Shown here piece by piece: positions 49,190 through 62,539 of a stretch of DNA of 64,000 nt. The notes under the pieces are model-generated. The model was not told the DNA's origin and did no database searches. It saw only the letters and a list, made by a program, of their open reading frames with translations. Source of the DNA: Apricaphanius iberus (Eukaryota; Chordata; Actinopteri; Cyprinodontiformes; Aphaniidae); NCBI GenBank assembly GCA_028564705.1, contig JAPXFQ010002399.1, positions 875,501 through 939,500 on the forward strand, written 5' to 3'. Position 1 is the first letter of the stretch. Every line of letters begins with the position of its first letter. Made by a program: the position numbers and the translations under genes.

Positions 49190-50990
49190 TACCCCTGGTC
49201 TAAGCCTATAGCAGCATAACTGCAGAGATAACTCAGGATAACCTAAACTATTGTAACTATAAACTTTATCAAAAAGGAAGGTTTTAAGCCTCGTCTTAAA
49301 AACAGACAGAGTATCTGCCTCATGGACTAAAACTGAGAGCTGGTTCCACAGGAGAGGAGCCTGATAACTAAAAGATCTGCCTCCTATTCTACTTTTAGAA
49401 ATCCTAGGAACTACCAGTAGACCTTCATTCTGAGTAGGGCCGGGACGACGTGTCGATGTAATCGATAACGTCGACATGTAAAATACGTCGACGCAAAAAA
49501 TGCGCATCAATGCGTCATGACTTTCAAAACAAACACAAGTAGTGTCAGCATGAGTGAGTCAGTTGACTTAAATACCTCCATCCGAACTCGCAGTTCAACG
49601 GTATGGAATTATTTATTTGTTGTGTGCCGGCAAAATGGAAACAGCTTATAAAAGCACGATGGCATCCAGGAGCAGCTCCAGCAAATGATTTAACACCGTA
49701 AGTTTTCAACTTTTTTACTAACGCTATGCATTTTACCCTATAAATCACCCAAACACCCCCACACAGAGGGCATATACTCACACACAGCTGCGTCTGCTGT
49801 ATGTTAGGAATATCTGTTTAGTTGTTTTTTATTTGTGACTCATGTTGGCAGAATGAGTCGGAATGCGCACAGACTGATTATGAACAAAATACAAAAATGT
49901 GAGAGAGTGTTATTTGGTCGCGGTAAACTGAGCCACAGTCGCAAATTAATTGCCACATATTGGCGATATTGTAAAATTTGACTTTAAAAATCAGTTTTTA
50001 AATACATAGGCGCGGGTCCTCTTTTCAGGGGAAAGCCATATTAGATTACGTCTTTACTTCTACAAGAGCCCGGATGGACAAAGCGCACACAACACACCCG
50101 CTATTAAAACATTGATTTCCCCTCAAAATGCAAAAAAGTTTAGCCATAAATAAATTTTTACCTCTTCGCTAGTTCCAAGCGATGAAAGAGAGACTGATGT
50201 GCTCGTCATGTTGCTGCAAATAGATAATTCTCAGGGAATTGAGCGTTTGAAAACAGCACGAGTTGGACCTCCGTTGTTCAGTTTCTTACTCGAAGACACA
50301 GATACCGCATGCTTGTGAAAATTTAGGTATGCACTGCCCCCTACTGGCATTCCATTTTTTTGTTTATATTTTTTGGGGGTATTTTCTCTCCTTTATTCGC
50401 ATGATTTCTTTGCAACACATTTTTACTTCTTGTTAAATGCAAACTAACATAAGATTGTACTAATACTACAACTTGATTTGTTTTTTACAATTAAAAGGTG
50501 TTTAAATAAAGAAATGTGTTCATTTCATGGAAATACATAAATTAATAAATGTCAAATAATGGGTTTATGATTACAAACATAATCGTTTTGCCCAGCCCTA
50601 ATTCTGAGAACAAAGTGCTCTGTTAGGAACATATGGAACAATCAGATCTCTGATGTATGATGGAGCTGATTATTAAGGGCTTTATTCGTAAAGGAGGATC
50701 GTAAACTCTATTCTGGGTTTAAAAGGGACCCGAGCCAATGGAGAGAAGCTAAAACAGGAGAAATGTGATCTCTCTTTTTAATATTCATCAGAACTCTTTC
50801 TGCAGCATTTTGGATCAACTGAAGGCATTTAATTGTATTTTGTGGACTTCCTGAAAATAATGAATTATAGTAGTCCAGCCTTGAAGTAACAAATGCATGG
50901 ACTAGTTTCTCTGCATCACTCCTGGACAGGATGTTTCTAATTTTAGCAATATTCCACAGGTGAAGGTAAACTGTTTTTTGGGGTTTTTAG
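49190..50990 (-). mobile_element. Family-A LINE RT C-terminus split by a hAT element
   Basis: 49190-49435 encodes on the minus strand GLLVVPRISKSRIGGRSFSY and FKTRLKTFLFDKVYS, the same C-terminus as 7975-8241. 50601-50990 is the upstream portion (ERVLMNIKKRDHISPVLASL, then HWL). The break is filled by the hAT element at 49436-50600. The 3' UTR is missing, so the copy is truncated at both ends. Confidence 0.85.
49436..50600. mobile_element. hAT element (1165 bp) with perfect 8-bp TSD
   Basis: Left end TAGGGCCGGGACGACG, right end CGTTTTGCCCAGCCCTA; identical octamers ATTCTGAG at 49428-49435 and 50601-50608. The octamer is part of the interrupted LINE, and excising the element with one copy restores LINE continuity. 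The left subterminal region is rich in 'gtcgacgta' palindromes. No transposase recognised; non-autonomous. Confidence 0.93.
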
Positions 50991-52590
50991 GTTGTTGAAG
51001 TTTAACATGTTAAATCCCTGGAATACAGCTTTAAACAGGATAATATGCAGCGGGGCAGTGACCAAGGAGCCCTTTACACATAAAGGTCCTAAGATGGTTT
51101 TTAACTGAATGGTTCTAATGGCTCTCAGATGTTTACCAGAACTCTGACCACTTCAACAAATCAGCTTTTTCTTTGTCTGTTCTTGTATCAGCTGCTAACA
51201 CTGTGCTTCGTCTACAGGCAGCTTACAGTCAATAAGCCACAACATGTATTTACACAGCTTAACTCAAAAGAACAATGTAGGCTATGCCAAGATATAAGTC
51301 TTGACATTTAAGTTTAAAATGCCAAGAAAACAGAGGTCACTGAGGTCAAAACACCTGGAGGGATTTGACGTCATGCCCTCGACGTAGAGAGGAAAGAGCA
51401 TCAAAGGCAGACATGTAGGAAATGCCAGTATTATTTTCTTTCATATGAATCAGAAATTTGACAATTTTCAAACACCCAAAGATTTCAGCCCAGCAGTAAC
51501 TGAAGCTATATTTAAAAAAAACATACACTAATAATTAAGATTTGAATAGATTAAATATTCTCATTAGTTGTAGTTCTTATTTACTTTTGACTGGAGATTT
51601 TCAATTTATTTTAGTTTTAATTAGTTTTTACCATTTGTTAGGTTAGTTTTAGTTTTTCTGAAAATACCTAGTTTCAGTTTAGTTTGTATCAGTTTAAATT
51701 ATAGTTTTATTATTTTTGTTATACAAGTTGCATACCAGGGGCAAGACTAAAAATAGAAGAAATGGGTAACAAATCCTCAAATTATGATTATGCTTTGTAA
51801 AAATGTTTGGGCAGATGAACAATCATACACATCAGGCAAATATAAGAGATATAGACTATGGCAGAGTAACGTTCAAAACTTATGTTAAAACAATAACAGC
51901 ACCTTTACAATAGAAAGCCAAAAATAAATGTAGGTGCTAGAGTTCATTAAAAACAATGAAACTGACTGGCAACGCTACAAAACAAAAGCCAACCCAATAT
52001 GAGTACAATTATGTTTTTGATCATTATTGAATCATCCCAAATTAGACTCCGGCGCTTTCTCCCAACCTTTGCTCACATGAGGCTAGGTGTGTAGTTATTG
52101 TAGTAGTTGTATATTGGTTAGCCATGTTAGCTTGTTTGTTAGCCAAAGCTTACCTAATTTGAAGTTATTGCTGCATAATTGTTGCATGTTTAATCATAGT
52201 TCCAATCGCTTCTTCTGATAGTTTGCAATTCCAAGACGTCTTTTGTATGCCTTTAAAGAGGGGAAAGTCGACAATTTTTAAAACTAGCCTGTTTTGTTGT
52301 TTTTAATAAAAATTATTTGGGCACCCAACAACACAAAACATGATTGTGTCTGTTTCTGTAGACAGTTTATACTACTGCATGAGACACAAACTAAAACTAA
52401 ACACATTTCTCTATAAATTCAGTTAGTTTTTTTGACAATTGCACAATGTCTTCCTAACTGTAGCATTTTAGTGATTTAAAGACACACATCGAGTGTCCAC
52501 ACAGTTAAAGGCCATCATACCAGCCAAACATATTAGTGTTTGCGAAAACTTTTAAGCTACACCTGCAAAGTTTGTAAATGTGGGAGTGTC
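50991..52590. other. Unassigned stretch with TTTTAGTTTTAG-like repeat
   Basis: No gene. About 51560-51720 has repeated 'ttagttttagtttt' units, and 52385-52405 has the inverted 'aaactaaaactaaac', suggesting a loose inverted pair of a decayed DNA element. Confidence 0.35.
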
Positions 52591-52593
52591 TCA

Positions 52594-53197
52594 GGCTACG
52601 TCCACACTAAGCCGGATAAGGTTATACGGGGAGTTAGATGCCTAACTGCGGTTAATCCGATTAATCAAGTCGAACCCCATCTGATTAATATTATCCACTC
52701 AACACGAGCATTTACGCCCCGTTTAAGGTCCCATGATCGCGCAATCCAATGCTTACCTATGCATGTACTGGGCATGCGCGGGGAAAAACAAAAAGAACAC
52801 AGATTGACGCGTATAATCTATGTCGCTGTCGTCGCCTTCTCATCATGTAGGTTAGGGTTAACTTTGCAAACGTCTGAATTTGCAAAAGAAGTAGTAGCAT
52901 AGCGAGACTCGTCTCCATCTTTGCTGTTGTCATTATATGCTGTCGCGTAGTTGTCGTCATCAATTTAGGACGCAGCATTTGATTGACGTTGCTGCTCTGA
53001 TTTAGCCGGGGACCGGATAAGTTGCGTCCAGACGTGCTCATTTAGCCGTTGAGATAACAGTTAGATGGCTCTCTTACCCGGCTAATACTTATCCGGCCAC
53101 AGACCACAAACAAAGGCACCTTAGTGTGGACGATAGGGGGGTGTAGACTAAATACTTATACGTTTAAGGCATTATCCGGCTTAGTGTGGACGTGGCC
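52594..53197. mobile_element. 604-bp inverted-repeat element with 3-bp TSD
   Basis: GGCTACGTCCACACTAAGCC at the left is mirrored at the right by GGCCACGTCCACACTAAGCC on the other strand, about 24 of 25 bases matching. TCA flanks both sides (52591-52593, 53198-53200). Internal copies of 'agccg(g/t)' and 'ttatccgg' strengthen the symmetry. No coding. Superfamily not assigned. Confidence 0.88.
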
Positions 53198-53200
53198 TCA

Positions 53201-55145
53201 GGCAGGACATTTCTGAAAGACGTAGAACATCCCCGCATGCTGCAGATCTGTTTCTATTTAAACTTTTTTTTTTTGCCCCTCAGACTTGTACTGTGTAAAT
53301 CATTACATTATTACTTGGTCCAAATAATCTTGAAATGCAGATGTACCCTATTTATTACATTCTAGAGCTGCAGCTAATAATCATTTAATAAATTAGTCAA
53401 AATGTTACATGAGTCACTGATCAGTCTGTGATTTGAATCCAGCCCTGTTTTCTGAGGAGCTCCTTCTGCTCTAGGTTAATTAAGATGTGGCATTATCACA
53501 AACTGACCAGGGGGCAGATATTTTTGACAACCAACATCTAAAGGATCTTCATCAGATGTGGGGTTGGTGCTACTTGCCTGTAGCAGCTGAGGTTCTCTGG
53601 ATGGATTCTTTGGCGCTGCTGTCACAAATGTACTTACCCCAGCTTCAAGCTTATGTTGATCATGACTCCCATGATGCCAGAGTTGATCTGCATAGCACCT
53701 CAGGAACCTCTCTTTGTACTTAGAGGGATGATAGTACTTCATGTGAATAATCAGACTAGTTATATTACCAAAATTTCATTGCCATGTTCACACCCCTTAA
53801 AACCCCTTAAAACCCCTTAAACCCTTAAAAGGTGTGTGCCCCAGCTGATTAACAACTGCTGCCCCTCAGGTGATGAGTCAGACATTCAGCTCAGCTCCTC
53901 CAGCGTCTGTGGCTACTCCAGAGTTTGGCTGCTGTTAATTGTCTTTTAAACATTGCTCAATGTTACTGTGAGTCGGTCCATGTTAACCAGGATTAAAGCT
54001 GCTCCACACTACCAGGAAGAAGTGAGGTTTGGTTACAGGCACATCGGTAAGCCATACAGCTTTGCTGTAGCTCTTCATTTGCGCTCTGTCTTCAACATAT
54101 TCACCTCAGTGTTCTATACCATCATAGATTCAACCTTTTGCAGTTATTCCCTGCTACGAGTGTGTCTTGAAAAACCTCTACCTCTCGGTGAGTCAACCTA
54201 ATCGTGTTTTTTTTTTCTCACCAAAGAAAACAAGAAACTGGCATGGTTTTAAAATGTTTTTTCCTTTAGTGCCCAGCCATGAAATTAAAAGAACCACAGT
54301 GAGATTCTGCTCATTACAGTATTTTGGTTTATCTGACTTGGGACATTTTAACTCATTTTAAAATGATTTTCTTTGAATTTGGCTTTTTGGCCGATTTAAT
54401 TTTTGAACATTGTGCACAATTAGAAATTGGAAAATTAAAGAATAATTTGCTAAATTGAATCATTGGCCTTTGATAACTTGAATCTTGAATTAAGCATTTT
54501 TTTCAATTAATTATTAATTTTTTAGAACATTTGAACGAAGCTTCACATTTGTTAATATTTTGTTAATATTTTTGGTTACATTTTTTTTTAATTGTTGACT
54601 TCATTTAACATTGAAGTATTTGGCCTTTAATTTTTTTTCTCTAAGAGTTAATTGCTCTGAATGACTGGATTTAACTAATTTGGTCTTTCTTTATTTTAGG
54701 TCAGGTTCTTTTTCCCCTCGGAAATCTGTTTTTTTTCTTTTTCCTTTCCTCTCCATTTTGTATATTTTCCTTCTCCCTCGTGGGATCTCCCTCAGTTCAT
54801 CGTGTGATGGCGAGCTACCCAAGAAAGAACCTTCTGGACTGTTTAAGCAACAAAACCGTAAAGTTTGTCATTGTTGAACTTGAACGGAACCAGAACTGAG
54901 TGGAGTTAGAAAATTAGATATGCTGTATTTTTTTGTGTATTTGCACTGTTGTGGTTTTTGTAAATATATCACTGTTCATTTACTTAATTGGGTTAATCTA
55001 TTGTTTGTTTAAAATCTTCAATACAATTTACTTGAATCCCATTCTTTGTTGTCCATCCTTTTTATTCACACAAAGTTTTGACTCAGAAGTCGAACCTACT
55101 TCGGATACCCATTATTCCATCTAGTGGTTGCAGTCAGTTGTGCCT
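53201..55145. other. Unassigned AT-rich stretch with a short tandem repeat
   Basis: Contains (CCCCTTAAAA)n, about four units at 53792-53831, ending in the palindrome CCTTAAAAGG. A donor-like CTCGGTGAGTC occurs at about 54183-54193 on the plus strand. No gene is supported. Confidence 0.45.
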
Positions 55146-55149
55146 AGCG

Positions 55150-55299
55150 TAATTTTCAAAAGCGTTACACCTCCTACGAGTGGGACGCCCAGTAAACAGG
55201 AGGAGGAGATGATCGCTTTCCTCTTTTCGATTTATATGTGCAAGGTCATAACATAATTTTGATCAATTTCGATAGAAAATCGTGATCGTCACACCCCTA
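55150..55299 (+). mobile_element. Right-end fragment of the hAT family seen at 10793-11590
   Basis: From 'gggacgcccagtaaacagga' through 'ttatatgtgcaaggtcataa' to CACACCCCTA it matches the right end of 10793-11590 in the same orientation. Only about 150 bp remain; the left part is lost. Confidence 0.75.
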
Positions 55300-55925
55300 A
55301 TATTTACATTATAGTGTTATTAGGCTTTTTTGGCTGTTTTTTGTTTTTTTTTATCAATAATACACAATTGTGTTTCTAAGCAGTTTGTAAGTTTGTCTTT
55401 CATATTTGAAAAATAGTCGATGTCTGGGATTTTTTTAGGATATGTATTGTTCTTGCTGTAAGAATTTCCATGTCACACAGAGACTTTGGCTATGAGTGAT
55501 GGCTGGAGAGAAATATTGCACATAACTGCAAATGCAAGGGTGTGCTTGGCTAAGTGCGGCGTTTACACAACAAAGACAGGAGGACAATGCACTGGCCCCA
55601 AATGCTAATGAGTCAGCAGAATTAAGTTTTTTCAGTAAAGCCAGTCTTAAAACGTGGAAACTGCAATAATTTTACAGGAAATGTATATTTTTCACTTGAA
55701 ATCTTACTTTTGTCCAGGGGCGGAGTTAGGAGGTGGCTACTTGGGCTTGAGCTGCAGATATTTTATCAGAAGCCCCGAATCTGGATTTAACTTTTTGAAA
55801 GAGGAAAAAAGCTTCTTGGAAATATTTGCAGTACCAGAGCTCACCAGAGGGGCAGCAGCTACATAAAGTAGTCTTTGTAGAACCTCCCGGAGCCCCCTGA
55901 AGAAGAAAGCAGCTGCTTCGGCAGC
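55300..55925. other. Unassigned stretch
   Basis: No recognised gene or element between the hAT fragment and the Tc1 fragment. Confidence 0.4.
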
Positions 55926-55929
55926 TTTA

Positions 55930-56744
<815 letters not shown>

Positions 56745-57256
56745 TCCTTCCTTATTTTCCGGTGTAAGAATCCGTAGCGTCCGTTATTAAACCGTGTGCA
56801 CCTATGTCGGGCTCGGACATGAATACTCTATTGTCTAGCCATGCATGATGAACTGGATGGTGAGTAGGAATGCAGCAAACTCTTAGATACGTGCAAAGAC
56901 ACTACAATTTGTCAGGTAAAAATTAACAGTTTTTCGGTACTTACCCGGACACTGATCTCTCACCTACCTTATTGAGGACTCTGACAGGCTTGTGTTTAAG
57001 ATGCTGCACCATCATCACCGTCATGCTCCCGTATCATGCAAGGTCTGGCTTACAAATGTTGCAGGTAACACACGTCTCTGGGTGGTTTTACGTAAAATGC
57101 TCCCAAACTTTTTCTAAGGTCAACCTGGTTCTGCCATGTTCTAAGTATGTCACTTCTCTGAGAAACACAGTCTCTTTCTCGTTCTGATCTGCCTTGCTCT
57201 GCTCCACTGCAGCCAAGCCTATTTGACAGGTTGCTCACATTGACTGTTAAAAAAAG

Positions 57257-57898
57257 GTCTGGCACTGTAGGATGCGAGTCCCTGGCGGCGTAGTGTGTTA
57301 CTGATGGTAGCCTTTGTTACTTTGGTCCCAGCTCTCTGCAGGTCATTCACTAGATCCCCCCGTGTGGTTCTGGGATTGTTGCTCGCCGTTCTTGTGAACT
57401 ATTTGACCCCAAAGGGTGAGATTTTGGTGGAGCCCCAGATGGAGCATTTTCTAATAATTGCTCTCAGAGTTGATTTCTTCACACCAAGATGCTTACCTAT
57501 TGCGGATTCAGTCTTCCCAGCCTGATGAAGGGCTACTATCTTGATTCTGGTGTCCTTTGACAGCTCTTTGGTCTTGGCCATAGTGTAGGTTGGAGTGTGG
57601 CTTTTTGAGGATGTGGATAGGTGTCTTTTATATTTATAACGAGTCTAAACAGCTGCCATTAATACAGGTAACCAGTGAAGGACAGGGTCTGGCTTATTTA
57701 TAGGTGAACAAATACTTATTTTCCATCATAATTTCCAAATAAAGTATTCACAAATCTGACCATTTGATTTTCTGGATCTTTTTTTTTTCTTTCATTTTGT
57801 TTCTCGTAGTTGAGGTATACCAATGATACCTCTCTCATCTCTTTAAGTTGGGGGAACTTGCACAATAGTTGGCTGACTAAATTCTTTTTGCCCCATTA
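57257..57898 (-). pseudogene. Fragment of the 25660-27263 Tc1 family, N-terminal half
   Basis: Minus strand. 57581 to 57399 encodes [20 protein letters not shown] and [17 protein letters not shown], the N-terminal helix-turn-helix region. The family-specific promoter-side terminal repeat runs to 57898 (ends tttttgccccatta|ta). A stop closes the first frame near 57399, and homologous sequence continues in other frames to about 57257 (equivalent to residue 120), where the copy stops. The catalytic domain is absent. It abuts an ATATAAATAAA LINE-tail remnant at 57899. Confidence 0.88.
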
Positions 57899-58742
57899 TA
57901 TATAAATAAACGGAACTGAATTAAATGAAAATTACCTACCCCAAAGTCCTGGTAGAGTAAAGGTACTTATTAGTTTGCTCTTGTGCAGAATAACAGACTT
58001 ATTTTAATTTGAAAAAATTGAGCTGTAGCAACCCCTCCATCTTCGCCCCTTCCCTTATGGTTGCAACGCACCTAGTGATAGACTGATAAACTACCAAAAT
58101 CACCCTTAGTGGCATACCATTTTGATATTGCCAATAGGAGAGAAGTCTACTCTGAATATGAAAGTAAATATTTGCTGTTGAAACATAGCGAGGGAAAATA
58201 AAACAGCTAAATTTGGCCAAATATTTCCTGATCAAATACCCAATTTTTGGTAGAATAAGCAAGAAACAAAAACAATTATTCACATAAAAAGAAATGATTA
58301 CTGGCATAAAGTGGCAGTGTCAGTAAGTGACAGCTGACCGATTATTCTGTATGATCATTAGGAGTTTTCATGAGCCACAGTCTGTTGCTGCATCTAATTA
58401 GCTGCATAAGTATGAGGCTCTGGTAAAATGGAGCCATTGGGGGAAATAAAACCATTACTTGACAGCCTGATGCCACCCTGCCAGCAGCAGAAACGTTCTG
58501 GACGTCAAAGTGCCTGCAGACATTGGAAAAAAAGAGCAGCAACTTATCTCCAGCTGACAGCTTTTTTGTGGGGGCTTTTTTCTGCGGGTGTAGTAAATGG
58601 AGCTGCTGCATACTGGCTTGTATGTACTAAAGCCGAGGAGGAGGAATACATGAAAGCAGCAGAATTTAACCATTTACATTTAGTATGAACTACCTAACCC
58701 CTATGCATCGGATTAGAAATGTCAAAAAAGTTTAACAGAAAT
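57899..58742. other. Unassigned stretch
   Basis: Starts with a 30-bp family-A-like LINE tail (ataaataaacggaactgaat). The remainder has no recognised gene or element. Confidence 0.4.
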
Positions 58743-59544
58743 AAATCTGTCAATAACTTAAAATATCAGGTTAATGCGTCCAACAGAGTACCCCTTAAGG
58801 CTCCGGGAATTTGCACCCTTAATTTTCTTTCAATAAAGCCAAAGACCACTCAGGAATAGTGAGGATTCAAAGACACCTTTCTTGTTCTTCAAGGCACGCT
58901 TACATTGGTTTGTAGAGCATTGGTCCTTTATTCAGTTCAAAGCACTGAGAGGAGGAAAAGCAATGAAATAAGACAGCTACGGACAACAAAAGAATTCAAT
59001 TGAACAGCGTGAAGGATATAAAGTTGCAAAAAGAAAGGAAGACTTTCTGAGCCAAACAGATATAGAAATGGTCACTTCAGGGAGTATAGACATTTCTTGG
59101 TTCTAATATATACTGTATGGTTGTCAAAGTAATTGATCCTTTAGATGTATTGATACAAAGATAATTGAATGATTTAAAGACTCATTTGCAAAAATCAGTA
59201 TAAAATGATTTATTCTTATGAATGAATGAGTGACTGACTGAATGAATGAATCACCACATAAAGGCGCTCTCATATGCAGATGCTGATAATGGGGTAACAA
59301 CATGTCAGGGTGTGTGGTTGAGGGAAAAATAGGGCACCTATGCCCTGACCCCTAAATAGGGGTGTAGGACAGGGGTACTAAAAACACCTCAGTAAATTGA
59401 AGTACATATCTCAGACAGTCACAATGTAAGAGAACGCTAGGCCAGTGAAGGCAATTAAGTTGTAACCCAGTTGCTAAGGGTGACTCTCTTAAAAAAAATC
59501 TGTCAATAACTTAAAATATCAGGTTAATGCGTCCAACAGAGTAC
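58743..59544 (+). repeat. 49-bp perfect direct repeat bracketing a 704-bp unit
   Basis: Positions 58743-58791 and 59496-59544 are identical over 49 bp (start aaatctgtcaataac, end caacagagtac). The bracketed 704 bp end in a short A-run (59491-59498) just before the second copy, as a retroposon would. The insert is not recognised; it contains an AATGA-type tract at about 59220-59250. Alternatives are a local duplication or an assembly artefact. Confidence 0.7.
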
Positions 59545-59878
59545 AGAGTTATGCCTTGCGTTAAAACCTTGCGCATCGTAATCCAAAAGAGGATTGTGAT
59601 CACCTCCTCCTCCTGCTTACTGTGCGTCCCACTCAGACTCCGTAGCAACAGTTAGCAGGCGACCGTTATTTACTCAGATTTCCTAATCACAAAGAACCAC
59701 ACACTGTATTTTCCCCAATAAGTAACTCTCACCAGTTCTCATACAACTCACAACACCACCTAGCAATGTTTTAACTTCCTGTATCACATCCTCCAAGTTT
59801 TTTTGTTTTTAAATAGAGTATCGAATCGTGACCCTAAAATCGAAAATTAAATCGAGGATTTGGAGAATCGTGGCACTC
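59545..59878 (-). mobile_element. Reversed fragment of the hAT family seen at 10793-11590
   Basis: The end 'gaggatttggagaatcgtgg' followed by cactcct is the complement of the left end of 10793-11590. The middle blocks 'ctcagactccgtagcaacag' and 'ttagcaggcgaccg' also match in reverse. The side toward 59545 is truncated. Confidence 0.8.
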
Positions 59879-59879
59879 C

Positions 59880-61152
59880 TTTTATAAATGGGCGATTAAC
59901 GGGCTCCTGCAGCACTCTATGTAATACAGTAGGTAATGTTCAGTTCTTCCCTTACGTAGGCGTTACCGTGGTGGTGTGCCACTGCTGCTCAGCGAGGACG
60001 GTCGCTTTTTTCCCTCCCTCCTCCTCCTGTGTCTTATCCCACAGCTCTCTGTCTCCTGTGCCTCTATCTGGAGTATCTTTTGGCAATTTTCTCCGAAACC
60101 AAACTGAATAAGCGAAGATGGAAATGGTCAGCTGGTCTCTGAATGCTATTGATAAAATCTACTCAACTCTACGAAGCACCGGTAAGGGTCAACCGGGGTG
60201 TCAATCATGGTGATCGGGTTTCTGCTGATTGGAATGGGCAGTTACTGGAACTGCCGAAAAATGGAGCAACAAAGATCTGAAACACGGTCGAGATTGGTCA
60301 CTGTTCTGGAAGCGATTGGACGGCTGAAGGAACAGCTGGATGTGTTGATTCGTACTGATGGGACTCAGAACCAAATGCTGGGGGAGCTGGGACGCAGAAC
60401 AGACGCTGTAAGAGGCGATCTGGCCGGCGCTCTGGGACTCATCCGCAATTTATCATTGGACTTGGAGAAACTGTCGGTGCGGATTGAGGCAACTGGAAAT
60501 TAATTGGATTTGGAACTATTAATCTGGGAATTAATTTGGATTTAGAACTTTAATTTGAACTACAATTTGGCTGAATTAGACTACAAAAGAAACCACTGAC
60601 AGACTGAAGGGACAGAAAGGAATATTTGATCTCTCCCTGCAATCCAAATAATTTATATTTTGGCTCCCATGAAGACCTTCAACCTGGTCCTAATCAAATG
60701 TCCCTGAGAAGAATGTCAACAGAGTCTCCTCTCCCCCGTACACATGCATCTACTGACGCACACACTGACATGGTTACACACACTCACATTCACACACACC
60801 GTCTCGCTGTATCCTAAATTCTCTCTCCTGCAACAGGAAGCTGGATAACAGCGCGCCTCGATGGCAGTTTTTTCTATTACCTGCGTTGTGAGTGCTGTAC
60901 GGACCCACAACACAGTTGAGCGTTTTTCCCCCTCACCGTGGAACCCTCCCCTTCCCAGATGTGTATTTCTCTATGTTTCATAAACGGGAGCGCCGCTCGG
61001 TGGCTGCATGCCCAACAGTGACCTGGATCTGTTTGTTGTTGTTGTTGTTTGTAATGATCTTGGACAGGTTGTACTGTATCTGTAAATTCCTTATATGCGT
61101 TATACTTGTATGTGTCATACTTGGCCATTAAAGCTGATTCTGATTCTGATTC
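59880..61152 (+). mobile_element. Retroposon-like unit with (TGATTC)n tail
   Basis: The plus strand ends 'ttggccattaaagctgattc' followed by repeated TGATTC at 61131-61152, a 3' terminus I remember as abundant in fish and typical of non-LTR retroposons ending in short tandem units. A small ORF (60118-60503) lies upstream. The left limit is set by the hAT end at 59878 and is approximate. No reverse transcriptase is present, so it is 5'-truncated or non-autonomous. Confidence 0.5.
60118..60503 (+). pseudogene. Unrecognised small membrane/coiled-coil protein, one frameshift
   Basis: I do not recognise the family. From ATG at 60118 the frame reads MEMVSWSLNAIDKIYSTLRS then GQPGCQSW and stops at 60211. 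The -1 frame continues without overlap as VIGFLLIGMGSYWNC and stays open to 60503. A single lost base near 60209-60212 explains this, so the ancestral protein had about 128 residues. It would have a short amphipathic N-terminus and one hydrophobic span (VIGFLLIGMGSYW). A charged helix with heptad-like Leu/Ile spacing follows (RLVTVLEAIGRLKEQLDVLI; GALGLIRNLSLDLEKLSVRI). It lies in the retroposon-like unit. It could be an ORF1-type protein or an accessory protein of a mobile element. Confidence 0.5.
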
Positions 61153-62004
61153 TTCTGAAATTCCAGCGCAACGTCTACAAAATGCTATTATTTTTTTATA
61201 GGAAAGTCAATACTTCAGATGAACCTGTATGCCTCTCAATCTGCCGCTTGCCTTACTTCACCTTACTACACCTCCCGTCCTCACTGAACGTGCATCTCCA
61301 CACAAACCCCACTTCTGCATTTAGTCTGGAAGTAAACAGCAGCATGGAGACAGACGAAGCCAGAATAGCCGCTGATTAGCAGAGCTTAATGCCTGCTGCA
61401 GATGAGCCAAATCTGCTGAGCTAACAGCCATTAGAGGCCGTTGGCTCAGCAGATACAGTAGCACGCTGTGTGCACCTAATCACGAAGTTATGCGGTGATA
61501 ATCGAACAGTTTTGATATTTTTCGCTTCCCGAGGTGAAAAACTGTGTGTGCTCTACATGAGCAGTCTGCTGAGCCAAAATATACAATTGACCAATGAAAA
61601 TGTGGTCTCCATTCACATTATTCCAAGATGGCAGCCCACATAGAAGATAAGTTTCAGTAAAAAAAATTAAATAATAATACTGTTGATAACGACCTTAGTG
61701 AGTTGACTCACAAAAAAAGGCCTGGTTCAAACTGGCCACGGAAGCAACACAAAAACAAAAAGGGAAAGAGAGAGAGGCAGAGGAGTTGGCTGTGTGTCTC
61801 GACAACAGATAAATTAAAGAAGTGTACAAACTTCCTGGTAACAGAAACATGGTGTAATGATTTCATGAGGTTATTTGCTTACCTATGATGAAAATAAAAA
61901 TACCTCTGGACAAACAACTAAGCCGAAGTGCTTGTCGAGTGTTGCAGAGAAATACGTGTCCGTTGTGAACAGGGGTTCAGTGGATAGTGTTAAAAGGGGA
62001 GTTT
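61153..62004. other. Unassigned stretch
   Basis: No supported gene or element. Contains a short inverted repeat around 61405-61455 (gctgagctaacagcc / ggctcagcag). Confidence 0.4.
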
Positions 62005-62224
62005 TTCCTCTCCACTGTCGCTACATGCTTGCTCAGTATGAAGGTTTACTGAGAGATTGCTGTGGTTGGAGTCTGCATGATCAACCACATGTCTATGACT
62101 CAACCCATTCTGCTGCGATTCCTTACATAGAAAACTTAACTGACTGGAATGTTTGTCTAATTGTATGGAAATGACATTTGTTGTGAATTTGCGCTATATA
62201 AATAAAAGTGAATTGAATTGAATA
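62005..62224 (+). mobile_element. Family-A LINE 3' UTR fragment
   Basis: 'ctctccactgtcgctacatg' through 'gctatataaataaaagtg' and AATTGAATTGAAT tail, matching 8605-8866 in the same orientation. 5'-truncated, no coding. Confidence 0.85.
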
Positions 62225-62539
62225 GTGCCGGTGTGAACCTAGCGTAGGATTTTCTTGAGTGCTCTGCTTGGCCTTGTCTGATGATCTGTTTGCTGCTGCT
62301 GAAAGGCAGTGGTGGGACGGAAATTTTTATCAGGGTCCAATGGGTTTTATACAAACATTGTGCTTTTTGAGGATTTAGAATTGAAATGTATAAGGAGTGA
62401 CCCTAGTCCCACTACTATAACTTCTACTCAACCAAAAACAATTGAACCACAGCAGGAGCAAACACACTCTGTGGGCTGTGTTGTAGAGTGTAACTCAGGG
62501 CTTACAGCTTAGCATTCAACTTATCAAAAAAAATAATCA

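Noticed and set aside
53792..53831. CCCCTTAAAA tandem as an interstitial telomere
   Set aside because: The unit is not TTAGGG/CCCTAA and only about four copies exist; an ordinary short tandem repeat.
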